Translations under genes and position numbers: made by a program | Shown here: one piece after another, positions 19,053 to 28,635 of the stretch | How the letters are laid out: each line of letters starts with the position of its first letter | Numbering within the stretch: position 1 is the stretch's first letter | The notes under the pieces: model-generated | The model's database searches: none | Seen by the model: only the letters and a program-made list of their open reading frames with translations | Told to the model about the DNA's origin: nothing | DNA from: Bacillus smithii | Lineage (GTDB): Bacteria > Bacillota > Bacilli > Bacillales > DSM-4216 | Length of the DNA: 64,000 nucleotides | Direction of reading: 5' to 3' | Assembly: GCF_001050115.1 (NCBI RefSeq) | Contig: NZ_CP012024.1 | Span: forward strand, 1,778,001 to 1,842,000

Positions 19053-20720
19053 TTATATTTCCATAATGATCGGCAATATCATCGGACGGCGTTTCGTTTT
19101 TTCAAACAAAAACGTATTTAATTGATCACGAATGGCTTGTTTAATATTCGACCATTCAATGACGTCGTTTTCCATATTCTTTTCAACGATTTGCGAAATT
19201 AACGATGTCGATTCTTCAATCAACTTTTCCGATTCCCTTACATACACAAAACCTCTGGAAATAATTTCTGGACCGGAGGCAATTTTTTTCCGTTTTTTAT
19301 CCAACGTGACGACTACAATAAATATTCCATCTTGTGATAACAGTTTGCGGTCGCGCAATACAATATTGCCAACATCGCCAACTCCGATGCCATCGATTAA
19401 AACATTGCCTGCTTGCACTCGTCCGCCGACTTTGAAAGCTTTATTCTTGATTTCAATGACTTCCCCTTTTTCAGGAATATAAATTTGACGTTGCTTCAAT
19501 CCAACATTTTCGGCCAATTTAGCATGAGCAATCAGCATCCGATATTCGCCTTGTATAGGGATAAATAATTGCGGTTTCATCAGATTCAGCATAAATTTCA
19601 AATCTTCTTGGCTGCCGTGGCCAGAATCGTGAACTTCGCGGTGATTGGTTAAAACATTAGCTCCCGCTCGAAACAAGAGATCCACCGTTTTGGCCATTAA
19701 CAATTCCAGCCCCGGCGTTGCATTAGCGGTAATAAACACCGTATCTCCTTCTTTTATATTGACCAATTTATGAGTGCCTTTCGCCATTTTTTGCAAGGCC
19801 TCAATCGGTTCTCCCTGAATGCCCGTCGTCAATATGACTAGTTCGTTGTCAGGATGCTGATTGATTTCTGTAATATCGACCAGCATATTATCCTTCACAT
19901 CTAAATAGCCGAGTTTCAAAGCAATTTCATAAACCCGTTGCAGGTTTTTTCCTGAAACCGCGACTTTCCGATGATTCTCATATGCTGCTTGGAATACTTG
20001 CTGAATCCTGATCAGATTGGATGCATAGGAAGCTACAATAATACGACCTTTGACAGAATGAAAGGCATCAGACAAGTGTCGAGCCATCACACCTTCCGAT
20101 ACTGTATGTCCCGGTCTTTCGGCTTCTGTGGAATCCGATAGAAGCAGCAATACTCCTTTTTCGCCAATTTCGGCCATCTTTCCAATATCCGGTTTATAAA
20201 AACCTTTTGCTTCTTGGTCAAATTTAAATTCGCCCGTATGAACAATAGCGCCTTCGGACGTATGGATGCAAATCCCGACAGAGTCAGGGATGCTGTGCGT
20301 CGTTCGGAAAAAAGTCACGTCGACCGTATCGAACCGCAAACGGGAATCGGAATGGATCGTATAAAATTTAACAGATTCAATCCCTTTTTCTTGACGAAGC
20401 CGATCTTTGGCCAAAGCTAATGTTAACTTCGTTCCATAAACAGGTGCTTTGATTTTCCGGAGCACATAGCCTAGTGAACCAATGGCATCCTCATGACCGT
20501 GTGTAAGAAAGATGCCTTTCACTCTGTCTTTGTTTTCTTCCAAGTATGTAATATCTGGGATGACAACGTCGATTCCGAGCATTTCATTTTCAGGGAACAT
20601 CAAGCCGGCATCGATGACAAAAATTTCATGATCCACTTCGATCACGATCATGTTTTTCCCGACTTCTCCTACTCCTCCCAATGGGATCACTTTAATACTC
20701 TCATTTTTTCTTTTACTCAA
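19053..20720 (-). CDS. rnjB: Ribonuclease J2
   Basis: 555-residue beta-CASP metallo-beta-lactamase family RNase that pairs with RNase J1 in mRNA and rRNA maturation. The metal motif reads HGHEDAIG near residue 73, where J1 has HGHEDHIG. The lost histidine is typical of J2 and explains its weak activity. Other motifs are SDSTEAERPGHT, GIQGEPIEALQKMAKG and HDSGHGSQEDL. The start is a TTG at 20720 with AGGAGG 9 nt upstream. Its position between dapA and tepA matches B. subtilis ymfA/rnjB. Confidence 0.93.
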   Translation of the reverse strand: MSKRKNESIKVIPLGGVGEVGKNMIVIEVDHEIFVIDAGLMFPENEMLGIDVVIPDITYLEENKDRVKGIFLTHGHEDAIGSLGYVLRKIKAPVYGTKLTLALAKDRLRQEKGIESVKFYTIHSDSRLRFDTVDVTFFRTTHSIPDSVGICIHTSEGAIVHTGEFKFDQEAKGFYKPDIGKMAEIGEKGVLLLLSDSTEAERPGHTVSEGVMARHLSDAFHSVKGRIIVASYASNLIRIQQVFQAAYENHRKVAVSGKNLQRVYEIALKLGYLDVKDNMLVDITEINQHPDNELVILTTGIQGEPIEALQKMAKGTHKLVNIKEGDTVFITANATPGLELLMAKTVDLLFRAGANVLTNHREVHDSGHGSQEDLKFMLNLMKPQLFIPIQGEYRMLIAHAKLAENVGLKQRQIYIPEKGEVIEIKNKAFKVGGRVQAGNVLIDGIGVGDVGNIVLRDRKLLSQDGIFIVVVTLDKKRKKIASGPEIISRGFVYVRESEKLIEESTSLISQIVEKNMENDVIEWSNIKQAIRDQLNTFLFEKTKRRPMILPIIMEI

Positions 20721-21043
20721 TGTTTAAATCCTCCTATGTTGACTTCTCTAATCCGCCCGCTGCCATTAGTAATATTATATCGGATGCCATTTTTAAAATC
20801 CAACACTATTCTTTCTACTTTCATTCGACAAACTTTTTGAATGCTCCAAGCTTTAATTTTTAATGCAAAAAAATGAAAAGGTCCCACTTCCAACCCAAAC
20901 GCTTTATGTGTTGAAGCAGAATTCATAAGAATTACCTTTATATGAATTATTCTGTCTATTCGGATTAATCCGTGAAAAAAGGATTCATATCCCCTTTATT
21001 ATTGAGTTTATAGGAAGAGAAATCTTGTTGTCTAGAAAAAATG
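20721..21043. other. Intergenic region upstream of rnjB
   Basis: About 320 bp between rnjB and the ISL3 element. An open frame of 69 codons overlaps the rnjB ribosome site and has no recognisable family. No clear promoter was identified. Confidence 0.4.
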
Positions 21044-22383
21044 GGCTCTATGTCAATTGTTGGGGTACACTTATCGAAGTGCCCCCTTTTTTGTAGTTGA
21101 CTAGATGAGTGAACATAAAGCTTTATTTCTTAGTCTCTTAAAATTCCGAATGCCATATGACATTCGTTTAATGACCTTTATCTTGTTGTTGATCCCCTCA
21201 ATAAATCCGTTGGTGTAGGGGAAGAGAAAGGAATTTAAGATCTCCTTTTCCCAGTTTTTGAACGTTCTTTTCATGTATTGATATTCTTCGAGTCCCGATT
21301 CCTCTATGACCTTATAGAGGTGCTCAAGGTTTCTTTTGGCGTTTGTTTTGTCACTTTCCTTCAGCCACTTATGGAAGGTCTCTTTTACGATATAGGCCTT
21401 CTTTAAGTCAAGGGCCAGTGAAAAGAAATAGTTCAGCTGTTCCATTTCATCTGCATTCAAATGGGCATGTGGCTTATGAAGCAGATAACGCAACTTCTTC
21501 ATGGATTTACGATCCTTCTCTTGAAAGTTTTTCTGGACTCTCTTCCTTACCCGTTCCAATGCCCATACATTATGCCGAACATAATGGAATCGATCGACCA
21601 CCAGAATCGGTTTATCAAAACTTTTCAAAGCGAGCGTCTTGTAGGGCTGCCACATATCCATGACCACCATCTGCACTTTCTCCCTTGGAAGTGTACGGAA
21701 GTATTCCTTTAGGGTGGATAGATTCCTGTTAGGAATGATATCGTAAACCCTTCGGTTTACAGGATCGCCAATGATACATTGGTACTTGCCCGTTTCAGAA
21801 GTCCCTTTCAATTCATCAATGGCCAGAACTTTCGGGAGGGCCTTATTGTCATAGGAATAGTACTTGTCAAAGAGCCGAATGACGGTGGAATGCCCAAGTC
21901 CTGTTTCCTTGGCAACCTGCTTAAAGTTATACTCCCTCACTTTAACCAAAAGAGCTTGGAGGAGTCGTTTCGTGTGGCGCTGGTAACGCTCTAGAAAAGA
22001 ATAGGGTTCGTAGAACCGTTTTCCACAGGACTTACATCTGTATCGGCGCTTTCTCAAGATGAGAAAACAATATTTTTCAAAGACCTTTACATCACGAATC
22101 TTTTGAATTCGATCATCATGGACAGAGGAAGTTTCCTTCTGACAGCAGGGGCATTTTTGAACTTTTACAGGCGTTTGAATATGGATTTCAAAGTGAGTGA
22201 TTTGATCCTCTACATGAGTGATTTCAACATCTTCTAACCCAAGCAGTTTTGTGATAAAATGAGAATGCATTTACGAAATCTCCCTTTCGATGTAGTCGCC
22301 AACTATCATTTTAAAGGGAGATCTTCGTAAGTGCTTTTATTTTCCCTGAAAAGTCTCTTAACCCCAACATTTAGTATAGAACC
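21044..22383 (-). mobile_element. ISL3-family insertion sequence with 8-bp target duplication
   Basis: 1340 bp. Imperfect terminal inverted repeats are GGCTCTATGTCAATTGTTGG on the plus strand at 21044 and GGTTCTATACTAAATGTTGG on the minus strand from 22383. The element is flanked by a perfect 8-bp direct repeat AAAAAATG (21036-21043 and 22384-22391), the length expected for ISL3 elements. Confidence 0.95.
21101..22270 (-). CDS. ISL3-family transposase
   Basis: 389 residues. An N-terminal zinc-finger pair (CPCCQKETSS, then CKSCGKRFYEPY) and a helix-turn-helix (VAKETGLGHSTVIRLFDKY) precede a DDE domain with VLAIDELKGTSETGKY, VVMDMWQPYK, VDRFHYVRHNVWALERVRK and NGFIEGINNKIKVIKRMSYG. No internal stop is seen, so the enzyme is probably functional. 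The gene fills most of the element. Confidence 0.95.
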   Translation of the reverse strand: MHSHFITKLLGLEDVEITHVEDQITHFEIHIQTPVKVQKCPCCQKETSSVHDDRIQKIRDVKVFEKYCFLILRKRRYRCKSCGKRFYEPYSFLERYQRHTKRLLQALLVKVREYNFKQVAKETGLGHSTVIRLFDKYYSYDNKALPKVLAIDELKGTSETGKYQCIIGDPVNRRVYDIIPNRNLSTLKEYFRTLPREKVQMVVMDMWQPYKTLALKSFDKPILVVDRFHYVRHNVWALERVRKRVQKNFQEKDRKSMKKLRYLLHKPHAHLNADEMEQLNYFFSLALDLKKAYIVKETFHKWLKESDKTNAKRNLEHLYKVIEESGLEEYQYMKRTFKNWEKEILNSFLFPYTNGFIEGINNKIKVIKRMSYGIRNFKRLRNKALCSLI

Positions 22384-22795
22384 AAAAAATGAAAAGGTTT
22401 GATCCTTCACGTTTCCATATAAAAAACAGGAACTGGTTAAGCTCGTGTTCTTTATATCAGAAAATGTGAGGACCAAACCTTTATCGAGAACGATATCTAT
22501 CTTACGGGATATTCCCATTTCTTCAGGGTGACGAACGAATCTACTTTGATTTTGACCAAATGATGGTCGATTCTCCTTATTTTCATCACCGCAAGTATAT
22601 TTCACGTCCTAAGCACACATGGTACGAGCAACATTTCTTCACGTTCAAACGATGTTGTTCTTATATTTCATATCCCAATTATTAAAGAGACAAAAAACGA
22701 AAACATTCCGATTGAAAAACACGTCCATTCCCCGAATGAAGGACTCCTGCAGTTCACGTAATCTCTCTATTCCAGAAATAAAAAAGCGGAAGTTT
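22384..22795. other. Intergenic region downstream of dapA
   Basis: About 410 bp between the ISL3 element and dapA. Short frames on both strands have no recognisable family. No clear terminator for dapA was identified. Confidence 0.35.
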
Positions 22796-23668
22796 TTATA
22801 AACGATTGAGCAATTCTGCCAGTTTGTTTCGTTCCTCTTCCGTTAACGGCACAAGCGGAAGACGTACAGGTCCCGGATCCATTCCTTTCATTTGCAGTGC
22901 TGTTTTGACCGGAACAGGACTCGGCGCAGCAAACAGCCCTCGCATAAGAGGAAGAAGTTTTTGATGAAGTTTTGCCGCTTTGGAAAGATCACCGTCGAAA
23001 AAGGCCGTAATCATTTCCTGCATTTCATTTCCCACAATATGGGAAGCAACCGAGATAACTCCGTTTCCTCCGATCGCTAAAACAGGAAGCGTCAAAGCAT
23101 CATCTCCACTGTAAAGGGCAAAATCATCGTCTGTATTGGCGATAATTTCTGCCATTGCATCTAAGTTTCCGCTCGCTTCTTTTACTGCCACTATATTAGG
23201 AATACGAGACAGCCTAATCACCGTTTCAGGCTGCAACGTAACACCTGTTCTCCCCGGCACGTTGTAAAGGATGATCGGCAAAGAAGTTGCTTCTGCAACT
23301 GTTTTGTAATGTTGGTACAACCCTTCTTGATTCGGCTTATTATAATATGGGGTCACGAGCAGAATTGCATCTACTCCGACTTCCTCTGCTTTTTTCGTCA
23401 ACTCAACAGTAGCTTGTGTATTGTAGGAGCCAGTACCGGCAATGATCGGTACGCGCCCGTTTGCTACTTTTTTAACGTGTTGAAACAGAGCGATTTTTTC
23501 TTCCGTTGTTAAAGTGGGCGATTCTCCCGTCGTGCCTGAAACAACAAGAGAATCCGTCCCATTTTCAATCAAATATTCGACCAGCTGAGTTGTTTTTCGG
23601 AAATCTATATTTCCTTTTGAATCAAAGGGTGTAACCATTGCGGTCGAAATCCGACCTAAAGAAACCAT
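22796..23668 (-). CDS. dapA: 4-hydroxy-tetrahydrodipicolinate synthase
   Basis: Condenses pyruvate with aspartate semialdehyde, the first step of the lysine/dipicolinate branch. 290 residues of TIM-barrel type with the GTTGES pyruvate-binding motif (residues about 45-50), Y135 in ILYNVPGRTG and the Schiff-base lysine K163 in IVAVKEASG. The start has GAGGGGG upstream. It follows dapG by 20 bp in the spoVFA-spoVFB-asd-dapG-dapA operon. Confidence 0.96.
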   Translation of the reverse strand: MVSLGRISTAMVTPFDSKGNIDFRKTTQLVEYLIENGTDSLVVSGTTGESPTLTTEEKIALFQHVKKVANGRVPIIAGTGSYNTQATVELTKKAEEVGVDAILLVTPYYNKPNQEGLYQHYKTVAEATSLPIILYNVPGRTGVTLQPETVIRLSRIPNIVAVKEASGNLDAMAEIIANTDDDFALYSGDDALTLPVLAIGGNGVISVASHIVGNEMQEMITAFFDGDLSKAAKLHQKLLPLMRGLFAAPSPVPVKTALQMKGMDPGPVRLPLVPLTEEERNKLAELLNRL

Positions 23669-23688
23669 CTTTTTTCCCCCTCTTTTTT

Positions 23689-24936
23689 TTAAATGTTGAT
23701 GGTTGCTTCGTATTCATTTTGTTCATCTTCTAAATGAAAAGCACTGTGCAAAGCATTTACTGCTTTAACAAGATCTTCTTTTTTGACAAGCACCCAAATG
23801 GTGGTATGGCTATCCGCTGATTGCAATATCCGTACTCCTTCTTCAGACAGAGCGGTCACAATCTTCGCTGTAACTCCAGGAACTCCCGTCATTCCGGCTC
23901 CTACAACCGAAACTTTCGCGCATCCTTTTTCGACAATAGGCTCATAACCAAGTTCATTCAAAATGGCCACAGCCCGATCGGCCATGTCTTCTTGCACAGT
24001 GTATACCACACCTGTCGGCGAAATATTGATAAAATCAACGCTGATTTTTTCATTAGCCATCGCTTTAAACACTTCGGACTGCAAATCATATTGATCTTTT
24101 TTCGCTTTCACTTTGATTTGTGCTATATCAGAGACATGAGCGATTCCAGTCACTAGCCTTTCTTTTATATCGGTGCCTTTATTCTGTTTGCTCAGCGTTG
24201 TGACAAGCGTTCCTACTTCATCGGAGTATGTGGAACGAATGCGGATTGGCACTTTCGCCTGCATGGCAATTTCTACTGCACGCGGATGAATGACTTTTGC
24301 TCCTTGATAGGCCATATTGCATACTTCATTATAAGTAACAACCGATAAAGGCCGAGCATTTTCGACAATACGAGGATCAGCCGTCATAATCCCATCCACG
24401 TCCGTGAATATGTCGATCCATTCTGCGCCTAATGCAGCTCCAAGTGCAGCCGCAGACGTATCACTACCGCCACGTCCGATAGTTGTGATCTCACCGTATT
24501 TGTCAGCACCTTGGAATCCGGCGACTACAACCGCATCGTGAGTTTCCAGTTCCTTTTTAACCCGATCACATTTCATTTCCAAAATCTTCGCATTGGTATA
24601 ATCGCAGTTTGTCAAGAAGCCGGCCTGCGCCCCTGTAAGAGCGACAGCGGAAATATCGTGTTCGAGAAGCATATTCGTAAAGACAAGGCTAGAAATGATT
24701 TCTCCGCACGACATTAGCAAATCTTGTTCGCGTTTGCTTAGCTTAGTCCGCGCCCCTTCCACCAGGGAAAGGAGCGTATCAGTCGCATACGGCTCTCCTT
24801 TGCGCCCCATGGCGGAAACGACAACGACTACTTTATATCCTTCATTAATTGCTTTTTGAATATGTCTTTTTGCGCTTAATCGTGACTTTTCATCACGTAC
24901 AGATGTCCCGCCGAATTTTTGTACCACTATTTTCAA
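23689..24936 (-). CDS. dapG: Aspartokinase I
   Basis: Phosphorylates aspartate at the head of the lysine, diaminopimelate and dipicolinate pathway. 415 residues from a TTG at 24936 (LKIVVQKFGGTSV, where family members begin), with GAGGTG 7 nt upstream. An ATG nine codons earlier lacks a site. The kinase domain carries KFGGTSV and GRGGSDTSAAALGAAL. Two C-terminal ACT domains (from about residue 255) indicate allosteric control. In B. subtilis the DapG isozyme responds to diaminopimelate. The gene lies between asd and dapA. Confidence 0.93.
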   Translation of the reverse strand: MKIVVQKFGGTSVRDEKSRLSAKRHIQKAINEGYKVVVVVSAMGRKGEPYATDTLLSLVEGARTKLSKREQDLLMSCGEIISSLVFTNMLLEHDISAVALTGAQAGFLTNCDYTNAKILEMKCDRVKKELETHDAVVVAGFQGADKYGEITTIGRGGSDTSAAALGAALGAEWIDIFTDVDGIMTADPRIVENARPLSVVTYNEVCNMAYQGAKVIHPRAVEIAMQAKVPIRIRSTYSDEVGTLVTTLSKQNKGTDIKERLVTGIAHVSDIAQIKVKAKKDQYDLQSEVFKAMANEKISVDFINISPTGVVYTVQEDMADRAVAILNELGYEPIVEKGCAKVSVVGAGMTGVPGVTAKIVTALSEEGVRILQSADSHTTIWVLVKKEDLVKAVNALHSAFHLEDEQNEYEATINI

Positions 24937-24968
24937 TTGACTACACCTCGGCATTCCATTCAAGTTGT

Positions 24969-26015
24969 TTACTTCAATAATCCCATTTCAATTAAAGTTT
25001 CAGCGATTTGGACAGAATTCCATGCTGCTCCTTTTAATAGGTTATCAGAAACGACCCACATATGGAAGCCTTTCTCTTCATCTAAATCTTTGCGGATTCG
25101 TCCTACAAACACTTCATTCTTTCCGACGGAATCAGCAGGCATCGGATAAATTTGTTCAGCTGGATCGTCCTGTAAAACTGCTCCTGGTGCAGTCTTAATC
25201 AAATCTTGTATGTCGCGGGCTGTGACCCCTTCTTTTTCAATTTCGAAATAAACGGATTCAGAGTGCCCGACAGCTACCGGCAATCTCACGCAGGTTGCGG
25301 CAATTTTCAACTCAGGCAAATGCATGATTTTTTTTGTTTCATTGATCATTTTCATTTCTTCAAACGTAAAGCCATTATCCTGAAATTTATCAATTTGCGG
25401 AATGGCATTAAAGGCAATTTGATAATGCTTTGGATCTGAAGCAACTGGCAAAACGGCCGGTGTAAATTCTTCTCCGTTGATAATGGCTTTTGTTTGTTCA
25501 TTCAATTCGTTGATGGCTTTGGCTCCTGCTCCTGATACAGCTTGGTAGGTAGAAACGATTACTTTTTTCAGCCCGTATTTTTGGCGAATCGGTTCAAGCG
25601 CGACTACCATTTGAATAGTGGAGCAGTTTGGATTGGCAATAATTCCTTTATGTTTCTTTAAATCTTCTTTATTCACTTCAGGGACCACTAACGGAACTTC
25701 CGGATCCATCCGAAATGCGCTTGTATTGTCTATGACAACTGCTCCTCTTTTAGCAGCTTCCGGGGCGAGCTGTTTTGAGACGCTTCCTCCTGCGCTAAAC
25801 AATGCAATATCTACGCCTTCAAAACTTTCCGGCTTAGCTTCTTGTACAGTAATCTCCTCATTTTTAAACGTAAGGGTCTTTCCCGCTGATCGGGAAGAAG
25901 ATAAAAGTGTCAGTTTCCGAATTGGAAAATTACGTTTTTCCAACGTTTCAATCATTCGTTGTCCTACTGCACCTGTTGCGCCAACTACTGCTACGTGAAA
26001 ACCATTGTTCGTCAA
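24969..26015 (-). CDS. asd: Aspartate-semialdehyde dehydrogenase
   Basis: Reduces aspartyl phosphate to aspartate semialdehyde. 348 residues from a TTG at 26015 behind AAGGAGAAG, giving [19 protein letters not shown]; upstream ATG codons would add a non-conserved tail. The NADP-binding GATGAVG, the catalytic cysteine in [10 protein letters not shown] and the histidine segment [11 protein letters not shown] are present. It is in the spoVF-asd-dapG-dapA operon, which feeds dipicolinate synthesis during sporulation. Confidence 0.95.
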   Translation of the reverse strand: MTNNGFHVAVVGATGAVGQRMIETLEKRNFPIRKLTLLSSSRSAGKTLTFKNEEITVQEAKPESFEGVDIALFSAGGSVSKQLAPEAAKRGAVVIDNTSAFRMDPEVPLVVPEVNKEDLKKHKGIIANPNCSTIQMVVALEPIRQKYGLKKVIVSTYQAVSGAGAKAINELNEQTKAIINGEEFTPAVLPVASDPKHYQIAFNAIPQIDKFQDNGFTFEEMKMINETKKIMHLPELKIAATCVRLPVAVGHSESVYFEIEKEGVTARDIQDLIKTAPGAVLQDDPAEQIYPMPADSVGKNEVFVGRIRKDLDEEKGFHMWVVSDNLLKGAAWNSVQIAETLIEMGLLK

Positions 26016-26180
26016 TCTAATCTTCTCCTTCCAGTTTCTCCTTATCACGCGTCGTAAGCGTAAGGGAAACGAACAGCTCCTTAAGACATAACATATTCCT
26101 TGAATTGCTATTATTTTATCACATTAAAAGATAATGAGAATACTAATTTGAAAAAGTTGTTGAAAATGAGGAGATTTTAC

Positions 26181-26780
26181 TTACACGTTGTCATGAAACC
26201 TTTCAATAATCACTGGCTGAAGTTGTTTTCCTTCCAAAGCTTTTTCTACTGTCTCCTGCAATAAGGACATACGTGCTACCATAGAAGTTGGCTTTTGGAC
26301 AGGATCATCTTGACCAAATGGGATAAAAAAGATATTTTTCGATGCCATTAAACGCATAATATTTACCCCGTTTAATCCAAGAGCATCATTCGTAGATATG
26401 CCAAGAACAACCGGTTTTTGATTTCGCAAAGTCGCTTTAGCCGCCATCAGCACCGGTGAATCTGTCAATGCATTGGCAAATTTACTGATCGAGTTTCCCG
26501 TCATCGGTGCAATAATCATGCAATCGAGCGGTTTTTTCGGTCCGAGCGGTTCCGCTTCCACAATAGTGTTTATGACTTTATTGCCTGTTACTTTCTCTAT
26601 TTTCTTTACCCATTCTTCTCCTTCACCAAATCTCGTGGATGTATTTTGGACGGTATATGTTACAATCGGCACCACTTCTGCTCCTGTCTTCGTCAGTTTT
26701 TCCAATTCCGGAAACACCTCATCATACGTGCAGTGCGATCCTGTCAATCCGAAACCAATTCGTTTTCCTTTTAACGTCAT
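26181..26780 (-). CDS. spoVFB: Dipicolinate synthase subunit B
   Basis: 199-residue flavoprotein-like subunit (DpaB) with GFGLTGSHCTYDE near the N-terminus, the typical flavoprotein segment IIAPMTGNSISKFANALTDSPV, and FIPFGQDDPVQKPTSM. With subunit A it makes dipicolinic acid in the mother cell for the spore core. The start overlaps the spoVFA stop by 4 bp. Confidence 0.95.
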   Translation of the reverse strand: MTLKGKRIGFGLTGSHCTYDEVFPELEKLTKTGAEVVPIVTYTVQNTSTRFGEGEEWVKKIEKVTGNKVINTIVEAEPLGPKKPLDCMIIAPMTGNSISKFANALTDSPVLMAAKATLRNQKPVVLGISTNDALGLNGVNIMRLMASKNIFFIPFGQDDPVQKPTSMVARMSLLQETVEKALEGKQLQPVIIERFHDNV

Positions 26781-27682
26781 AAGGAAATATTCTCCCTTCG
26801 TTTAAAAACATCTTCTTTTAAAAGCTTTGCCAACACATTGGCCAAAATTTGCCCGGCTGTTTTGGGAGCGACTATTCCCGGAAGACTGAGTGCCGATATG
26901 GCTTTTATCCCTCGTTTTTCCGCATAGCGAAAATCGGTTCCTCCCGGTTTGGAAGCTAGATCGATGATTATGGTATGAGATGGCATGTTGGCAATTACGG
27001 AAGCCGTTACTACTAAATGCGGAATAGTATTGATGACAATATCCGCATCACGAACCATATTTTTTAAATCTTTAAGATGGAAAGGCGTCATTCCCATTTC
27101 AGATATTCTTGCTAAATGCTCACTTTTTCTTGCCCCCACTTTCGTATTTGCCCCCAATTGATCAAAGGCTCTTGCTACACTCATCCCGACTCTGCCAAAG
27201 CCGAGAACGACGACATTCGAACCGTGAATCGTGAAATCTGTATTTTGAATAGCAATCATAATCGCTCCTTCAGCGGTTGGAATCGAGTTATAAATAGCGA
27301 CATCATCACGTTCAAATAATTTGACCAATTTTCGGTTTGTTCTTTTGGTTAAATCGTTCAAGTATTGATTGCTAATACCTGAATAAACGGTGCAATGTTG
27401 GGGAGTGGCTTGGAGCATATCTTTTGTAAGGACAACCCGCTCATCAGAAAAAATGGTTTCAACCACTCCCTCATGATTGGTTCCCGCTACAGGCAATATG
27501 ATGGCATCAATTTCGAAAAAAGGAATGTCCTCCATTTTCTCTTTCACAGCCCCGGGATAAGCATGATTCAATTGTTCAAATCCGGCTAAAAACAATTTGG
27601 CGTTTAATTCTGTTAATTTTGTGATGATTTCCAATTCGCGGGCATCTCCGCCGATTACTGCAATTTGCATGCCTGTTAACAT
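26777..27682 (-). CDS. spoVFA: Dipicolinate synthase subunit A
   Basis: 301 residues (DpaA). The N-terminal Rossmann-like region (QIAVIGGDARELEII) and the C-terminal NAD-binding domain (VVLGFGRVGMSVARAF) are the family hallmarks. The ATG at 27682 has AAAGGGGG 6 nt upstream. It is the first gene of the dipicolinate/lysine operon here; expression is expected from SigK in the mother cell. Confidence 0.95.
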   Translation of the reverse strand: MLTGMQIAVIGGDARELEIITKLTELNAKLFLAGFEQLNHAYPGAVKEKMEDIPFFEIDAIILPVAGTNHEGVVETIFSDERVVLTKDMLQATPQHCTVYSGISNQYLNDLTKRTNRKLVKLFERDDVAIYNSIPTAEGAIMIAIQNTDFTIHGSNVVVLGFGRVGMSVARAFDQLGANTKVGARKSEHLARISEMGMTPFHLKDLKNMVRDADIVINTIPHLVVTASVIANMPSHTIIIDLASKPGGTDFRYAEKRGIKAISALSLPGIVAPKTAGQILANVLAKLLKEDVFKRRENISL

Positions 27683-27890
27683 ATTGAACCCCCTTTGATG
27701 ATCATAAGCTCTATATTTACTTTTTTATTGTATGAAGATGGGTATCAATAGGTGTAATGAGGAGGAATTTTGCGGAGAATCAGGACAGCTTTTTCGTTTT
27801 CCGGTGTTTTTATAAAAGAAACTCATTTTCACCCACTAGAGAATGCGTGTCAGCATGCAGTCTAAAACGGAGGCATTTCCTTTCATAAAC

Positions 27891-27932
27891 AAAAAAAGAT
27901 CTGGTTCACCCGAAGGATTTGAACCAGACCTT
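27891..27932 (-). terminator. ymxH terminator
   Basis: Long stem, AAAGGTCTGGTTC with GAACCAGATCTTT, around a TTCG-containing loop, then a T run on the minus strand. It separates ymxH from spoVFA. Confidence 0.85.
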
Positions 27933-27943
27933 TTTGTAATCTA

Positions 27944-28183
27944 TTAAGACTGTTCAGGCACTTCTAATATAATCATATCAGAGCCGATCGTTTTGATACG
28001 TTGCCATGGCACGCGAATCTCGGCATTCTGTTTTTTAACCAGCCGTTTACCGGTTGGAATAACCAATTCATAGATTTGGCCGGTTTTTTCGTTAAATTCC
28101 AAGTCCGTTTGCCCTAAGACACCAAGTCTTTCTGCTTTTTTCAAATCGACGATTTCTTTTCCGCTTAATTCGCTAAGTCGCAT
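27944..28183 (-). CDS. ymxH: YlmC/YmxH-family sporulation protein
   Basis: 79 residues from the ATG at 28183 (MRLSELSGKEIVDLKKAERLG), with AAAGGTG upstream. The PRC-barrel-like fold is shared by the YlmC/YmxH family; the role in sporulation is not defined. It lies upstream of spoVFA as in B. subtilis, but mlpA, its usual upstream neighbour, is replaced by a feo operon. Confidence 0.88.
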   Translation of the reverse strand: MRLSELSGKEIVDLKKAERLGVLGQTDLEFNEKTGQIYELVIPTGKRLVKKQNAEIRVPWQRIKTIGSDMIILEVPEQS

Positions 28184-28328
28184 ATTCATCACCTTTAATC
28201 CCTTTTACTACAATGTATCAGCCGAAATAAAAATTTAGAACTGGAAACGAAAGTGGAAGAAACCTTTTTGTCGCGCTCAAAACGTTTGAAAGATTTGATC
28301 CTTTTATATTTGATAGAAGAAATGTTTA

Positions 28329-28358
28329 TTAAAAAAGAACCCGCCATTAAGCGGATTC
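28329..28358 (-). terminator. feo operon terminator
   Basis: Stem GAATCCGC/GCGGGTTC (28337-28358) followed by TTTTTT on the minus strand. Confidence 0.8.
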
Positions 28359-28451
28359 TGTCCATTATCATCTTTATCGCCCATATTCCGATACAATTTC
28401 AATGGCATGAAATAAAAAGTCCATACGTGTTTTTTTATTCCTGGTATAACG

Positions 28452-28619
28452 TCAATGAGAGATAGACTCTTTCTTGACCGTTTCACATTTCGTTGTGCAT
28501 TTGTCTTTTAGAGAACAGTGAGCACAATACCCGCCTTGTTTCGTTCTTTGAATATATCGATATAAAGTGTATCCAGCATAGCCGAAAACCACTGCCCCAA
28601 TGAAACTACTGATGATCAT
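28452..28619 (-). CDS. FeoB-associated Cys-rich membrane protein
   Basis: 55 residues: an N-terminal membrane helix (IISSFIGAVVFGYAGYTLYRYI) and a cysteine-rich tail (CAHCSLKDKCTTKC). This is the architecture of the small FeoB-associated proteins. It starts 16 bp after the feoB stop at ATG 28619, with AAAGGAAG upstream; a GTG one codon earlier is also possible. Probably an accessory of Fe(II) transport. Confidence 0.85.
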   Translation of the reverse strand: MIISSFIGAVVFGYAGYTLYRYIQRTKQGGYCAHCSLKDKCTTKCETVKKESISH

Positions 28620-28635
28620 CACGCCTTCACTTCCT

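Noticed and set aside
20717-20926. 69-codon frame upstream of rnjB
   Set aside because: It runs through the rnjB ribosome site and has no homologue I recognise.
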